From Clostridium bovifaecis (GTDB taxonomy: Bacteria; Bacillota; Clostridia; Clostridiales; Clostridiaceae), in contig CP046522.1 in assembly GCA_009738435.1 (NCBI GenBank), forward strand, positions 2,883,249 through 2,947,248: a DNA stretch of 64,000 nt, in the 5' to 3' direction. The position numbers were made by a program, and so were the translations under genes. Position 1 is the first letter of the stretch, and every line of letters starts with the position of its first letter. This document shows, one piece after another, positions 17,646-28,800 of this stretch. Under the pieces are notes generated by a model. It saw only the letters and a list, made by a program, of their open reading frames with translations, made no database searches and had not been told where the DNA came from.

Positions 17646-19544
17646 ATGAAATTAAATAAAGAATTTTTACCTATAAGTAAAGAAGATTTAAAAGCAAGAA
17701 ATATAGATGAATTAGATTTTATAGTAATAACAGGAGATGCTTACGTAGACGATCCTTCATTTGGAGCAGCAGTCATAAGCCGTGTATTAGAGCATGAAGG
17801 TTTTAATGTAGGAGTTATTGCACAACCAGACTGGCATAGTGTAGATGATTTTAGAAAACTCGGAAAGCCTAAGTATGGCTTTTTAATAAACTCTGGAAAT
17901 ATGGATTCTATGGTAAATAACTATACTGCTTCAAAAAAGAAAAGACATGATGATGTGTTTTCTCCTGGTGGTAAAAGTGGCTATAGGCCTGATAGAGCTT
18001 TAATTGTATATTGTAATAGGGCTCGTGAAGCATATAAGGGAGTTCCTATAATTATAGGTGGATTAGAAGGAAGTCTTAGACGTTTTGCTCACTATGATTA
18101 TTGGGATAATAAAATAAGGCGAAGCATGCTAATAGATTGCAAAGCTGATTTGCTAGTATATGGTATGGGTGAAAAAGCTATAATCCAAATTGCTAACTTG
18201 CTTAGATATGGCATGGATATAAAAAATATAACTAATGTTAAAGGTACTGTTTATGCTACTAACTCTTTAGAAGGAGTAAAAGATTATATAGAGGTTCCTT
18301 CTTTCGAGGAATGTGTAAGTAGTAAAAAAGCTTATGCAGAAAGTTTTAAGATACAATACTACGAACAAGATAGTATAAATGGTAGAACCATGGTTCAAAA
18401 ACATGGTGATAGATATATTGTACAAAATAAGCCTCAAGAAGCCTTAACTCAAGCTGAAATGGATTCTGTATATGGTCTACCCTACGCTAGAACTTACCAT
18501 CCTATATATGAAAAAGATGGTGGTGTTCCTGCTATTAATGAGATTAAATTTTCTATAACAAGCCATAGAGGATGCTATGGCGGATGCGCCTTCTGTGCTC
18601 TTAACTTTCACCAAGGAAGATCTATACAAAATAGAAGTCAACAATCAATTATTGATGAGGCTAAACTTCTTACAACTTTAGATGACTTTAAGGGATATAT
18701 TCATGATATTGGAGGCCCTACTGCAAACTTTAGGCACAAAGCTTGTGAGCATCAAAAGGAGCATGGTGTATGTAAAAACAAGCAATGTCTTTCTCCTACA
18801 CCCTGCAAAAATCTAAAAGTTGATCACAGTGAATATCTTGACCTTTTAAGAAAGGTTAGAAAATTGCCTAATGTGAAGAAGGTCTTTATTCGCTCTGGTA
18901 TAAGATTCGATTATCTAGTAGAGGATAAAAGTGATGTTTTTCTTAAAGAGTTATGTGAACATCATATCAGTGGACAATTAAAAGTAGCTCCTGAGCATAT
19001 AAATGATAAGGTTCTTAAAGCCATGGGCAAACCTAAGAATGAAGTTTATGAAAAGTTTCAAAAAAAATATGAAACTATGAATAAGAAACTAGGTAAAAAA
19101 CAGTTTTTAGTTCCTTATCTTATATCTAGTCATCCTGGTAGTGACTTAGATGCTGCAATTGAACTTGCTCTTTATATAAAAACTATGGGACATAATCCAG
19201 AACAAGTGCAGGACTTTTATCCTACACCTGGAAGTCTTTCTACTACTATGTACTACACAGGCATAAACCCCCTTAGCGGAGAAGAAATCTATGTGCCAAA
19301 AACTCATGAAGAAAAAGCTATGCAAAGGGCCTTATTACAGTTTTCAAAGCCTGAAAATCATGCTTTAGTAAAAAAAGCTCTTATAAAAGCTGGCAGAGAA
19401 GATTTAATTGGATTCGGTAAAAATTGTTTAATTCCACCTAGACCAATCAAGGGAAAAACCGGCAATCGAAAAACAAGCAGTCCTAAAAATGGCCGTACAC
19501 ATAAAGGTGATACTTCAAAGAAAAACGCTAAATCACGAAAATAA
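17646..19544 (+). CDS. YgiQ family radical SAM protein
   Basis: A 632-residue protein of the YgiQ family (UPF0313). These have an N-terminal cobalamin-binding-like domain, a radical SAM core and a C-terminal extension; the reaction is unknown. The ATG at 17646 is chosen because GGAGGG ends 9 bp before it. Visible blocks are [20 protein letters not shown] at ~31, [17 protein letters not shown] near 140, the cluster motif C-x3-C-x2-C (GCYGGCAFC, ~310) and a C-terminal Cys-rich stretch ([21 protein letters not shown]). The tail is Lys/Gly-rich and may bind RNA (inference). It is monocistronic with a strong terminator. Confidence 0.92.
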   Translation: MKLNKEFLPISKEDLKARNIDELDFIVITGDAYVDDPSFGAAVISRVLEHEGFNVGVIAQPDWHSVDDFRKLGKPKYGFLINSGNMDSMVNNYTASKKKRHDDVFSPGGKSGYRPDRALIVYCNRAREAYKGVPIIIGGLEGSLRRFAHYDYWDNKIRRSMLIDCKADLLVYGMGEKAIIQIANLLRYGMDIKNITNVKGTVYATNSLEGVKDYIEVPSFEECVSSKKAYAESFKIQYYEQDSINGRTMVQKHGDRYIVQNKPQEALTQAEMDSVYGLPYARTYHPIYEKDGGVPAINEIKFSITSHRGCYGGCAFCALNFHQGRSIQNRSQQSIIDEAKLLTTLDDFKGYIHDIGGPTANFRHKACEHQKEHGVCKNKQCLSPTPCKNLKVDHSEYLDLLRKVRKLPNVKKVFIRSGIRFDYLVEDKSDVFLKELCEHHISGQLKVAPEHINDKVLKAMGKPKNEVYEKFQKKYETMNKKLGKKQFLVPYLISSHPGSDLDAAIELALYIKTMGHNPEQVQDFYPTPGSLSTTMYYTGINPLSGEEIYVPKTHEEKAMQRALLQFSKPENHALVKKALIKAGREDLIGFGKNCLIPPRPIKGKTGNRKTSSPKNGRTHKGDTSKKNAKSRK

Positions 19545-19548
19545 GTTC

Positions 19549-19616
19549 AAATCGCTAATCACCAGGCGTTAGTCTCTATTTTTAGAGATTAATTATTAGT
19601 GATTAGCGATTTTTTA
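19549..19616 (+). terminator. Terminator of the YgiQ gene
   Basis: Perfect 14-bp arms 19549-19562 and 19599-19612 followed by T6. The word ATTAGTGA is repeated again at 19676-19684. Confidence 0.88.
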
Positions 19617-19670
19617 TATTTTGTAACTTATACTGAAATTAATCACTGGTTCTGATTGCTAAGATGATAA

Positions 19671-20330
19671 TTAATGATTAGTGACTATTTCTCTATTCAA
19701 TTTCGAAATTGCATATTTCAGCGTTATCATCCATGATATGTCTCCTATAATTAAATGAACAAATATATTTTTACTAATTAAATACATGACAGCTTCTACA
19801 ATTAACAATATAGAAGAAATTAGTACAAATGTAATGCCCTTTTTATCAATATTTCCATTATAAATATTAATGCTAAAAATTATAAATAACACATTTATAA
19901 CCATGTACCCAATATATATGTACTGACTATTTATAAAATTCATATAATACCCATATAAAATATCAACGTTTAACTTTACAGGACATTTATAAATTAAGTA
20001 TCCATAAAATAAGATTAATGCTGCGCTTAACGGAAACATATATAAAAATTTTATTCTATCATTTCTTATCAATATATAGATAGTTATAAGTGCTCCTATA
20101 GGTATGCATAGAAAATTCAAAAAATAAATAGGCTTTAGTAGATATAGATATTTGATGTTCCTTACTATAAAAAAAATTAATAATGTAGCATATCTTAATG
20201 CCATTGCCGTAAATATTCCTGTACAAATTATCTTTATCTTGCTTGGAGCATATTTAAGATTATTTCGAAATCCTTCATAAATAATCAGTAACATAAATAA
20301 TATCAACATTAAATAAATATAAATCTTCAA
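19671..20330 (-). CDS. Polytopic membrane protein of unknown function
   Basis: A 219-residue hydrophobic protein with about seven predicted membrane segments: residues ~3-20, 32-55, 63-85, 93-112, 135-155, 163-185 and 190-208. Charged loops are short and no enzyme motif is visible. I do not recognise a family. It appears to start at TTG with GGGGAG six bases upstream. It stands alone, convergent with YgiQ and 58 bp downstream of the lipid kinase gene on the same strand, so it could be co-transcribed with that kinase. Confidence 0.65.
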   Translation of the reverse strand: MKIYIYLMLILFMLLIIYEGFRNNLKYAPSKIKIICTGIFTAMALRYATLLIFFIVRNIKYLYLLKPIYFLNFLCIPIGALITIYILIRNDRIKFLYMFPLSAALILFYGYLIYKCPVKLNVDILYGYYMNFINSQYIYIGYMVINVLFIIFSINIYNGNIDKKGITFVLISSILLIVEAVMYLISKNIFVHLIIGDISWMITLKYAISKLNREIVTNH

Positions 20331-20388
20331 TATATTCTCCCCATGAAATTATTGTTACTTATAATTATTTTATACTTCTATTAATTAT

Positions 20389-21289
20389 TCATACTTTTTC
20401 GCTTTTTGTATGCTTTACACCTAAAACTTTTAACCCACCCTTTATGCATTCGATTGTGACGGGGAAATCTGGCCCTCTCTCACCATCTATATCTGTAACT
20501 ATATCCTCGCTGCACTCTATATATAACTTATCTGTTTTAAAATAAATAAGCCCTTTTGCATCTTCTAAATGCTCGCTTTTTAACATCTTTATAAATAAAG
20601 CTATTATATCTTTTACCATGCCAGTTTTTATAATAATTACATCAAGCATTCCATCAGCTAAATCAGCCTTATATGCCAAGTTAAAGTTTCCTGCTGTTTG
20701 ACCATTAAAGACAAGCATCAAATACATATCTCCATCAAACTCCATATGGTCAGAAGTTACTTTTATCTTGAGTTTCCTAAGATTAGGAATCTGTTCTATC
20801 CCTTTTACATAATAGGCTAGCTTTCCTATGGTGTTTTTTAAATTCACATCTGTCTTTTGCGATACATCAGTAAAGAGACCTGTACTCGCCACATTTACAA
20901 AGTACTTGTCATTAATCTTTCCTATATCGATATTAACTGGATCGCTATTTATTATTTGTTCGCAAGCCTTTTCTACGTTTAGTGGTATTCCAATAAATTT
21001 CGCAAAATCATTAGCAGTGCCTACTGGAAGAACTGCTATAGGCAAGTCAATTTCTAAAGATTTCATGTGATTTACAACGCTATCTACAGTTCCATCTCCC
21101 CCTGCAACTAATATATTTAAAACTGTCATCAATATCTTTAAATGCTTCACTTAATTCATAATCCATGCTTATTCTAAACGGCTCGATGACATAACCATAC
21201 CTTTGATGAACCATAATTACTGTGTCTATGTCGCTTATAATTGTATTTTCACCTGAATATGGATTATAAATAAACTTTACCTTATTCAT
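20389..21289 (-). pseudogene. Diacylglycerol/lipid kinase (YegS/DagK family), frameshifted
   Basis: A lipid kinase of about 300 residues once a 2-base gap is restored. ATG 21289 follows GGAGAG; the N-terminal frame gives MNKVKFIYNPYSGENTI and runs out of frame at ...DDSFKYI. The other frame continues ILVAGGDGTVDSVVNH (the GGDGT ATP site) and LPIAVLPVGTANDFAKFIGI, with the C-terminal lobe NLAYKADLADGMLDVIII. Inserting TA in the AT run near 21110-21116 gives FKYILVAGGDGT, the family sequence. All catalytic motifs survive, so this is a very recent break or an assembly error. Diacylglycerol kinases return diacylglycerol to phosphatidate. Confidence 0.85.
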
Positions 21290-21386
21290 TTTTAACTCTC
21301 CTATCAAAATATTAAAAATTGCCTAATTTAATCATACTTATTTTTAATCATTTTTATACTTATATTATAGCCTTAATATGTAATAT

Positions 21387-21421
21387 AAAAAAGCCTATGA
21401 TAGAAATTCATAGACTTTTTG
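21387..21421 (-). terminator. Terminator of the CBS-domain gene
   Basis: AAAAAGCCTATGA pairs with TCATAGACTTTTT over a 7-nt loop; on the minus strand a T6 run follows. Confidence 0.85.
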
Positions 21422-21461
21422 GTATAATAATATCATATAATCATAAATTTAGGATGTCTGC

Positions 21462-21890
21462 TTATATTTCTGGGCTAGCAGGTGTTGAAATATTACTCAA
21501 TGCACTTTCTGCTTCATTAGCAAACTTTGGTTCTACTGCTAAATCTCCTAATGCAACTATTCCTACAACTTTATTATTTTCTACTATAGGAAGTCTTCTT
21601 ATCTGCCTTTCGCTCATTAGTCTAGCAGCTTCATGAACATCCATAGTTGGTGCTCCAGTAACTGGATTAGAAGTCATTATGTCCTTTACCTTTTGTTGAT
21701 GTACATTTTGTCCCTCTGCAGCAGATCTTAATGCAATGTCCCTATCTGTAATTATTCCAACTACATTTTCTCCTCTACAAACTGGTACAGAACCTACATT
21801 GTGTTCTTTCATCATCTGCGCAGCACGTTCAACTGTATCTTCTGCATTTATAGTTGCTACAGTTTTAGTCATTATATTTTTTATTTCCAT
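21462..21890 (-). CDS. Tandem CBS domain protein
   Basis: A 142-residue protein made of two CBS domains (a Bateman module) that should bind an adenine nucleotide. CBS1 covers ~1-60 (IMTKTVATINAEDTVERAAQ, GSVPVCRGENVVGIITDRD). CBS2 covers ~70-125 (IMTSNPVTGAPTMDVHEAAR, RRLPIVENNKVVGIVALGDL). The ATG at 21890 is preferred because GGGAGGTG lies just before it. It has no fused catalytic domain and resembles the small Hrp1/YhcV-type stress proteins. The partner is unknown, and it has its own terminator. Confidence 0.88.
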   Translation of the reverse strand: MEIKNIMTKTVATINAEDTVERAAQMMKEHNVGSVPVCRGENVVGIITDRDIALRSAAEGQNVHQQKVKDIMTSNPVTGAPTMDVHEAARLMSERQIRRLPIVENNKVVGIVALGDLAVEPKFANEAESALSNISTPASPEI

Positions 21891-22073
21891 AGAAAACACC
21901 TCCCAAGATTATTTTTACCCAAAAAATCTCTTAATATATGTTTATATTAAATTTTTATAAAAAAAATATTTTTCCACTTAAATATTTGTCCAAAATATAT
22001 AATAGTATAATAACCGTTATTTTTTTATCTATATTTAAATTTTTGTGCAATAATTTTTAGGAGTGATATTATA

Positions 22074-22586
22074 ATGACCAGGAGTGCATTACCAAATGCT
22101 TTTACTTTAGGAAATCTTGCCTGTGGACTTATATCTTTAATAATGACATTTCAAGGGGATTATAAAACAGCTTGTATTTTTATTTTGCTAGCAGGTATTA
22201 TGGATAGATACGATGGAAGAATTGCTAGATTTCTTGATGCAGCCAGTGATATTGGAAAAGAGCTTGATTCTCTTGCAGATTTAGTATCTTTTGGAGTTGC
22301 ACCTTCAATTCTAGTTTTTAACTTATATAATCTTACAGACTTAGGGATTGTAGGATATTTATTAGTTTTAATCTTCCCTTTATCTGGTGCATACAGATTA
22401 GCAAGATATAATTGTACTGAGTTTGATGGAAGCTTTATGGGAATTCCCATAACTGTAGCTGGCATGCTTATGTCCTTATACTCATTTCTTACATTAGAGA
22501 ATGCTTCTAATGTATTATTAACAGGTATACTAATGGTGTTACTATCTTATCTTATGATTAGTAAACTAAAGATAAAAAAAGTGTGA
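22074..22586 (+). CDS. pssA: CDP-diacylglycerol-serine O-phosphatidyltransferase
   Basis: A 170-residue integral membrane enzyme that makes phosphatidylserine, the precursor of phosphatidylethanolamine. The CDP-alcohol phosphotransferase signature D-x2-DG-x2-AR-x8-G-x3-D-x3-D is complete (DRYDGRIAR ... IGKELDSLAD, residues ~44-68). About five membrane segments follow. AGGAGTGAT precedes the ATG. In many Clostridia psd sits beside pssA; here it is alone. Its stop codon lies inside the hairpin shared with the convergent gene. Confidence 0.93.
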   Translation: MTRSALPNAFTLGNLACGLISLIMTFQGDYKTACIFILLAGIMDRYDGRIARFLDAASDIGKELDSLADLVSFGVAPSILVFNLYNLTDLGIVGYLLVLIFPLSGAYRLARYNCTEFDGSFMGIPITVAGMLMSLYSFLTLENASNVLLTGILMVLLSYLMISKLKIKKV

Positions 22587-22603
22587 TGTCTCACACTTTT
22601 TTT
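22574..22603. terminator. Bidirectional terminator between pssA and the convergent gene
   Basis: AAAAAAAGTGTGA (22574-22586) pairs with 22591-22603 over 4 nt, with A/T runs on both sides. It contains the last codons of pssA and the stop codon of the opposite gene. Confidence 0.88.
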
Positions 22604-22931
22604 AATCTTTAAAATTTAAATCCTCTTCAATTTCTGTGTATATATATCCTTCGTTGAGTTTACCTTTAATTATTTCAGATTTAAGATCGCAGTAATCTAC
22701 ATAGCTATCGCTTGATTTTTCCAATATCTCTATAATTTCATCTATTATATCTCCAAGTTTATCTGCCCTCTTTAAAGCATCTCTTACATCACTTTTCTTT
22801 GATAAAGCTATTTTATTCAATTCATCCGCGCCGCCAATCAACAGCCTATAAGAATTCACTAACTTTCCTAGTAAATCTGCAAGGTTATTAATGTCTGTAT
22901 AGTATGTTTGGATAACCTTTCTGCTCCCCAC
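22602..22931 (-). CDS. Small helical protein of unknown function
   Basis: A 109-residue soluble protein, rich in Leu, Ile, Asp, Glu and Lys and likely all-helical (NNLADLLGKLVNSYRLLIGG, ALKRADKLGDIIDEIIEILE). There is no signal peptide and no enzyme motif. The start is GTG with AAGGTGA a few bases upstream. I do not recognise a family. It lies upstream of pssA's terminator on the opposite strand and 53 bp from the cation exchanger gene on its own strand, so the two could share a transcript. Confidence 0.6.
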   Translation of the reverse strand: MGSRKVIQTYYTDINNLADLLGKLVNSYRLLIGGADELNKIALSKKSDVRDALKRADKLGDIIDEIIEILEKSSDSYVDYCDLKSEIIKGKLNEGYIYTEIEEDLNFKD

Positions 22932-22984
22932 TTAATCACCTTATGAATTGATATCATAATAATTATATTAACTAAGTTATAAAT

Positions 22985-24034
22985 TCATGCTAGATAATAA
23001 TATCCCATAGTAATCATTGTATATATAGCAAGTAAAATAGCTCCTTCAAGCCAGTAAGTCTTTCCATCTTGAAACACAAAGAAGGACATAGCTATAGCTA
23101 TAGCGCTCATAATGATCTGAAAATTACTAAAGACAAAATTCATTTGAACTCCCATAAAATACGATAAGATTATTAAAAGAGGTGTAACAAATAAAGAAAT
23201 CTGTATGCTAGAACCAATAGCTATTTCTAGACTCATATTTATTTTATTTTTAGCCGCACACATTATAGACGAGACATTTTCCCCCATATTACCTAATATA
23301 GGTATAAGTATTATTCCTATGAACTGTTGGGATAGGCCATATTCAGCTACTAGTTCATTTATACTGAATATAAGCTTTTCACTCATTAGAAATAGTAATA
23401 TAGAACCTATTGCTATTTCAATGATTATTATGCTCTTTTTTCTTTTATCCTTATTATTTTTTATTTCTTCCTCTCTCTCACTTATCACAAAAAGATTACT
23501 ATGCGTATACAGAGAAAATATAAGTCCTAGCATGTATACTCCCATTAAAACAGCAGATACCTTTATGCTTATTGCAAACATTACCTTTTGAGGTAGTTTG
23601 CTGTAGCTATCTATTGAGGCCATTACAAGCATGGCAGACATGGCTAAAAGAAGCATGTTAAAATTCGTTCTCGCTATTATCCTATTAAATCTTTGTTCCT
23701 TATGCTTAATACCTCCACAAAATATAGCTATGCCAAGAACCAAGAGCATATTACTTATTATAGAACCCACAAGAGCGGATTTGACCATAGGTACCATTCC
23801 AAAACTTATAGACCACATTCCCATCATAAGCTCAGGGAAGTTTCCAATAGTAGCAGCTAAAAGCCCTCCCCTTTTCTCTCCAATATATTGCGACATGGCC
23901 GAAGTAAGATCTCCAAGCAGTATTGCCAATGGTACTACCCCCACAGAATAAACTATTGTATTAGTTAAAGTAGAAGAAGTCTTCACAAATAGTAATATCA
24001 TCGATATTAGTATGAATATATATTTCTTTTTCAC
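22985..24034 (-). CDS. Ca2+/cation:proton antiporter (CAX family)
   Basis: A 349-residue membrane antiporter of the Ca2+/cation exchanger superfamily with about 11 segments in two pseudo-symmetric halves. The alpha-1 repeat is GGLLAATIGNFPELMMGMWS (~58-77) and the alpha-2 repeat GIILIPILGNMGENVSSIMC (~240-259); each carries the GN-x-x-E core that binds the cation. The length and the acidic linker at ~190-200 fit bacterial CAX/ChaA exporters of Ca2+. The exact cation is inferred. No metal-dependent leader is seen. Confidence 0.88.
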   Translation of the reverse strand: MKKKYIFILISMILLFVKTSSTLTNTIVYSVGVVPLAILLGDLTSAMSQYIGEKRGGLLAATIGNFPELMMGMWSISFGMVPMVKSALVGSIISNMLLVLGIAIFCGGIKHKEQRFNRIIARTNFNMLLLAMSAMLVMASIDSYSKLPQKVMFAISIKVSAVLMGVYMLGLIFSLYTHSNLFVISEREEEIKNNKDKRKKSIIIIEIAIGSILLFLMSEKLIFSINELVAEYGLSQQFIGIILIPILGNMGENVSSIMCAAKNKINMSLEIAIGSSIQISLFVTPLLIILSYFMGVQMNFVFSNFQIIMSAIAIAMSFFVFQDGKTYWLEGAILLAIYTMITMGYYYLA

Positions 24035-24150
24035 TTAAACCCCCACTTGTATTCTATTGCTGTCTGCTTTTAGTGTATGGACTAATGACACAAGTGGTTA
24101 CAGCTTTTTTAACAGCCACATTTTTAAAGATTGGACATTAATGAATCAAC

Positions 24151-24894
24151 TTACGATATAATCAGCTTTACTGCCATAATTGCTACTGCAATAATTAATA
24201 TAACTTTTATATACTTGTCCCCTTTATTTACAGCAAAATTACTTCCTATATACGCTCCAATCCCATTTCCTAGAGCTAAAGTAAGTCCAAGTAGCCATTC
24301 TACCTTTCCATTTACTACAAAAACCAATAGAGATGGAATGATATACATTGCAACCACAAAAACCTTTAAACTGTTTATTTTAGTGAGAGAAAAATCAGTT
24401 GTTACTGTTAATGCAAGTATTATTATAAAGCCTATGCCTGCCTGAATTACTCCTCCATATATTCCTACAAAGAAAAACAATATGCCTGATATAATCTTTT
24501 GCTTTTTAGTTATAATATCCTTGGATTCTTTTACTTTTCTTTTGGAGTCCCAAACTATGAAACCTATTACCAATATCATAATCAATGCAAATATTTTATT
24601 AAAAACGTGATCAGGAAGCTCAATAGCAATCCTTGCCCCAATAATAGAGCCAATAACTGCAGGTATTCCTAATATTAAACCAAATTTACTATCAAAATAT
24701 CCTTTTCTTTTGAAGTTAGTAACTCCAACAATACTTTCTAAAATTAGAGCTATTCTGTTAGTTCCATTAGCCACAGCTGAAGGCAGCCCTAAGAAAATCA
24801 ATATTGGTATAGCGATTAAAGTTCCTCCAGCTGCTACTGTGTTTAAAAATCCTGCAACAGTTCCTGTTAACAATATTATCAATATTTTTACCAT
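24151..24894 (-). CDS. TSUP family transporter (TauE/SafE type)
   Basis: A 247-residue membrane protein with about eight segments. The family carries sulfite, sulfoacetate or other organic anions out of or into the cell. Landmarks are GTVAGFLNTVAAGGTLIAIP at ~11-30 and GIYGGVIQAGIGFIIILAL near 140, the two half-repeats of TSUP proteins. The substrate cannot be told from sequence. It lies downstream of the gntR-por group but beyond a terminator (24957-24992), so it is probably a separate unit. Confidence 0.87.
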   Translation of the reverse strand: MVKILIILLTGTVAGFLNTVAAGGTLIAIPILIFLGLPSAVANGTNRIALILESIVGVTNFKRKGYFDSKFGLILGIPAVIGSIIGARIAIELPDHVFNKIFALIMILVIGFIVWDSKRKVKESKDIITKKQKIISGILFFFVGIYGGVIQAGIGFIIILALTVTTDFSLTKINSLKVFVVAMYIIPSLLVFVVNGKVEWLLGLTLALGNGIGAYIGSNFAVNKGDKYIKVILIIAVAIMAVKLIIS

Positions 24895-24956
24895 CGCCTT
24901 ACTCCTTAACTAATTTAATCATTTTACATTAATCTATTTTTATACTATATGACAAA

Positions 24957-24992
24957 TTAAGGGACTAACCTAATATTAGGCTAATCCCTTAA
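24957..24992 (-). terminator. Terminator of the gntR/oxidoreductase transcript
   Basis: Seventeen-base arms (TTAAGGGACTAACCTAA and its near complement, one G-U pair) with almost no loop, located 115 bp after the gntR stop. Confidence 0.75.
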
Positions 24993-25106
24993 TTTATTAC
25001 TCTTGCATTATGCTTGCATCTTTGTAATTTACTTATGCACAAAATCAATAACTAATAACTTTCTGGGATTTCTTATAGTAAATCTATTATACACGGTAAG
25101 TTATAG

Positions 25107-25772
25107 CTACTTTAAATACATATCAATAATCTCCTGATCAATATCATAAAAAGACTGCAAATGCTTGCATATTATAACTTTTATTGCCTTGAAATCACGA
25201 TTGTACAAAGCGTTAATAATATCTCTATGATTTTCAATCTGTGCAATACTATCCTGAACACTTGTATATTTCGATATTTGAATAAGATGTATCAACATAT
25301 ACAGCTTTTTTTGATTCTGAATCAACAATTTATTTGCCCCGATTTGTGCAATCTGAAGGTGAAATTCCAAGTCAAATGCAATACGTTCATAGATATTTCC
25401 ACTTCTAGCTCCTATTTCACATTTTTCTGCCAACTGATTTAGCAAAGCGAAGTCTGCATTAGATCCATTGGTTATTGCTAACTGACAGGAAAGTAAATCC
25501 TGAGATAAACGAAGCACACCTATCTGCTTGACAGCTTCTTCATCATAATAAGCTACTTCCGAAAATCGTCCAGGGTAAATGTTTACTAACCCTTCTTCAG
25601 ACAGCCTTCGCAGCGCCTCCCGCACTGGTGTCCTGCTACCACTAACAACGTCTGCAAGCTTTTCCTCTGGAATACGTTCTCCCGGCTTTATTTCTAGATG
25701 CAAAATCATATATTTAATTTGCTCATACGCCTTTTGACTCAAATTTCTTCGACTAGTACTTATTTCTTTCAT
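25107..25772 (-). CDS. GntR family transcriptional regulator, FCD (FadR) subfamily
   Basis: A 221-residue regulator. The winged helix lies at ~8-75 (AYEQIKYMILHLEIKPGERI, SRTPVREALRRLSEEGLV is the recognition helix). The FCD ligand domain follows at ~85-215 with the usual metal-ligand pattern: Asp/His in FDLEFHLQIA, His in ENHRDIINAL, His in ICKHLQSFY. FCD members sense organic acids bound near the metal. It lies downstream of the oxidoreductase gene with a 98-bp gap and no promoter that I can see, so it is probably co-transcribed and autoregulated. I infer that it binds the ATTGTATACAAT palindromes at 29457-29486 and 37119-37149. Confidence 0.9.
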   Translation of the reverse strand: MKEISTSRRNLSQKAYEQIKYMILHLEIKPGERIPEEKLADVVSGSRTPVREALRRLSEEGLVNIYPGRFSEVAYYDEEAVKQIGVLRLSQDLLSCQLAITNGSNADFALLNQLAEKCEIGARSGNIYERIAFDLEFHLQIAQIGANKLLIQNQKKLYMLIHLIQISKYTSVQDSIAQIENHRDIINALYNRDFKAIKVIICKHLQSFYDIDQEIIDMYLK

Positions 25773-25870
25773 ATTACTCCTTATTTTCTAATTTTTTCAT
25801 ATTTATTTTAAACTTTTATATTATATTTATATACCATTTTTTATAAAAAATCAAATAAAAATTACCAATA

Positions 25871-28800
25871 TTATTGTTGACTTAATCGTTTATAGCTTTC
25901 TAATCTTTCTCTTGCATCCTGCTCTGCCTTTTTAAATAGTTTCTTTGCAGTATAAGGATATTGCTTTAGCAATGATGAATAACGAACCTCACTTAAAAGG
26001 AACTCTTCAAAACTACCTCTTGGCTCTTTAGAATCCAAAGTAAATGGATTTTTTCCTTCCTTTTTTAATAATGGATTGTAACGATATAAGGACCAATACC
26101 CTGACTCTACAGCACGTTTTGCTTGATCCTGAGTTTTTCCCATACCAGCTTTAATACCGTGGTTAACGCATGGAGCATATGCAATAATTAAAGACGGACC
26201 TGGATAAGCTTCCGCTTCCAAAATTGTCTTTAATGTTTGTGCCCTATCTGCACCCATTGCAATCTGAGCTACATAAACATAACCATAACTGATAGCCATC
26301 ATTCCAAGATCTTTTTTCTTTGTTTCTTTTCCCGCAGCTGCAAATTTTGCAATAGCTGCTGTTGGTGTTGATTTTGATGATTGACCGCCAGTGTTAGAGT
26401 ATACTTCTGTATCAAAAACTATTACATTGATATCTTCTCCTGAAGCAAGTACATGATCTAGGCCGCCATATCCAATATCATAAGCCCAACCATCTCCACC
26501 AAAAATCCAGTTAGATTGTTTAATGAAATAATCGTTACGTTCATAAATTTCAGCAAGCTCTGAAACATTAGTATATTGCTCTAAAGCTTTAGTTAATTTA
26601 TCTGCTCTTTCACGGGTTCCTTCTGATTTTTCAAATCCTTCCAGCCACTCATTCATTGCTTCTTCAAGTTCACTATCAACACCTTTGCTAAGTGCAATTC
26701 TTACTTTGTCAGCAACTGATTTACGAACAGTTTGTGCTCCTAGATACATACCAAAACCATATTCCGCGTTATCCTCAAATAGTGAGAATCCCCAAGCTGG
26801 ACCATGTCCTTTACTATTCTTTGTATAAGGAACAGATGGTGCTGATCCACCCCAAACAGTTGAGCAACCAGCAGAGTTAGAAAGTACCATTCTATCTCCG
26901 AAAAGTTGAGTTATCAATTTTGCATAAGGTGTCTCTCCGCAGCCAGCACATGCACCTGAGAATTCAAATAATGGTTGCAAAAATTGGCTTCCCTTAACTG
27001 TTTTTATTTGTTCTTTTGAAATTTCAGTAGGCTCAATATTCTTTGCAAACTCCCACGCGTTTACAAGCTCTTCACGTTTTTCTGCAAGAGGTTTCATTAC
27101 AAGAGATTTTTCCTTAGTTGGGCAAACGTCAACACATATACCGCATCCCGTACAGTCTAAAATAGAAATCGCTAGGTGGAACTTCTTTCCTTTAAATTCA
27201 TTTGCGTCCTTAGTTGCTAAGCCTTTTGGAGCATCCTCCATTTGCTCATCCTTCAACAATGTAGGTCTTATTACTGAGTGAGGACATACAAATGAGCATG
27301 CATTACATTGAATACATTTTTGAGCATCCCAATGAGGAACATCTATAGCAATGCCACGCTTTTCATATTTAGTAGTGCCCGTTGGATAAGTTCCATCTTC
27401 AGCTCCATTGAATACACTAACTGGCAAGTAGTCACCCTTTTGACCATTCACTGGATTCATAATCTTTTCAACGAATTCAGGTAAATCTGATTTAGCTCCT
27501 ACTTTTTCATGCACTGCATTTTTCCAGCTATCCGGAACTTTAATTTTGTTAATGTAACTTATTCCAGCATCAATAGCCTTCCAGTTCATATCAACAATGT
27601 TTTGCCCCCTTTTACCATAACTCTTTTCTACTGATTCTTTTAGATATTTTATTGCATCATCTAAGGATATAACCTTTGATAATTTGAAGAATGCCGATTG
27701 CATTATCATGTTAATACGACTGCCCAATCCTAAATCTTTAGCAATTTGCACTGCATTAATAGTATAAAATTCAACCTTTTCTTCTGCTATCTTACGCTTT
27801 AATGCTGCTGGTAATTCCTTTTCTAATTCCTCTTGATTCCAAATACAATTAAGTAGGAATGTACCTCCCTCTTTTATACCCTCAAGTAAGTCATATTGAT
27901 GTACATAAGATTGATTACTACAAGATATAAAGTCTGCTGTACTAACTAAGTAAGGTGCTCTAATTGGAAAATTTCCAAATCTCAAGTGAGAAATTGTTAC
28001 ACCACCTGATTTCTTGGAATCATAAGCAAAATATGCTTGCACGTGCATATCTGTGTGGTCACCGATGATCTTTACAGCAGATTTGTTAGCACCTACAGTA
28101 CCGTCTGATCCAAATCCCCAGAATTTGCAAGCTATTGTTCCTGCAGGTGTTGGATTGAATTTTTTCCCATAAGGCGGAAGCGATAAATGCGTAACATCAT
28201 CAACAATACCAACAGTAAACCCATCACGTGGTTTATCTTGCTCAAGATTAGTGAATACTTCCATTACATTTAAAGGTGTAAAGTCCTTAGACCCAAGACC
28301 ATAACGCCCTCCAACAATTAATGGGGCATTTTCTCTGCCAAAGAATGCATTTCTAACATCTAAATAAAGAGGTTCAGCTGCAGCACCAGGCTCTTTAGTA
28401 CGATCTAATACAGAAATACGCTTAACGGTCTTAGGTATTGCATTAAGCATGCGTTCTGCAGAGAATGGTCGATAAAGGTGAACTTCTAGAAGACCATAAT
28501 TTGCACCCTTTGCATTGAAATATTCAATAGTTTCTCTAATTACATCACATCCTGATCCCATAGCAATGATAATGTTCTCTGCTACTGGTGATCCATAGTA
28601 ATTAAATAACTTATAATCACGTCCAGTTAATTTATTTATTTCATCCATATAATATTGGAATATTTCTGGTATTGGCTCATAGAATTTATTAACTGCCTCA
28701 CGGGTTTGGAAGAATATATCGGGGTTTTGAGTTGTACCACGTAGTACAGGACGATTTGGATTAAGAGAACGTCCACGGAATTCATTTACAGCATCCATAT

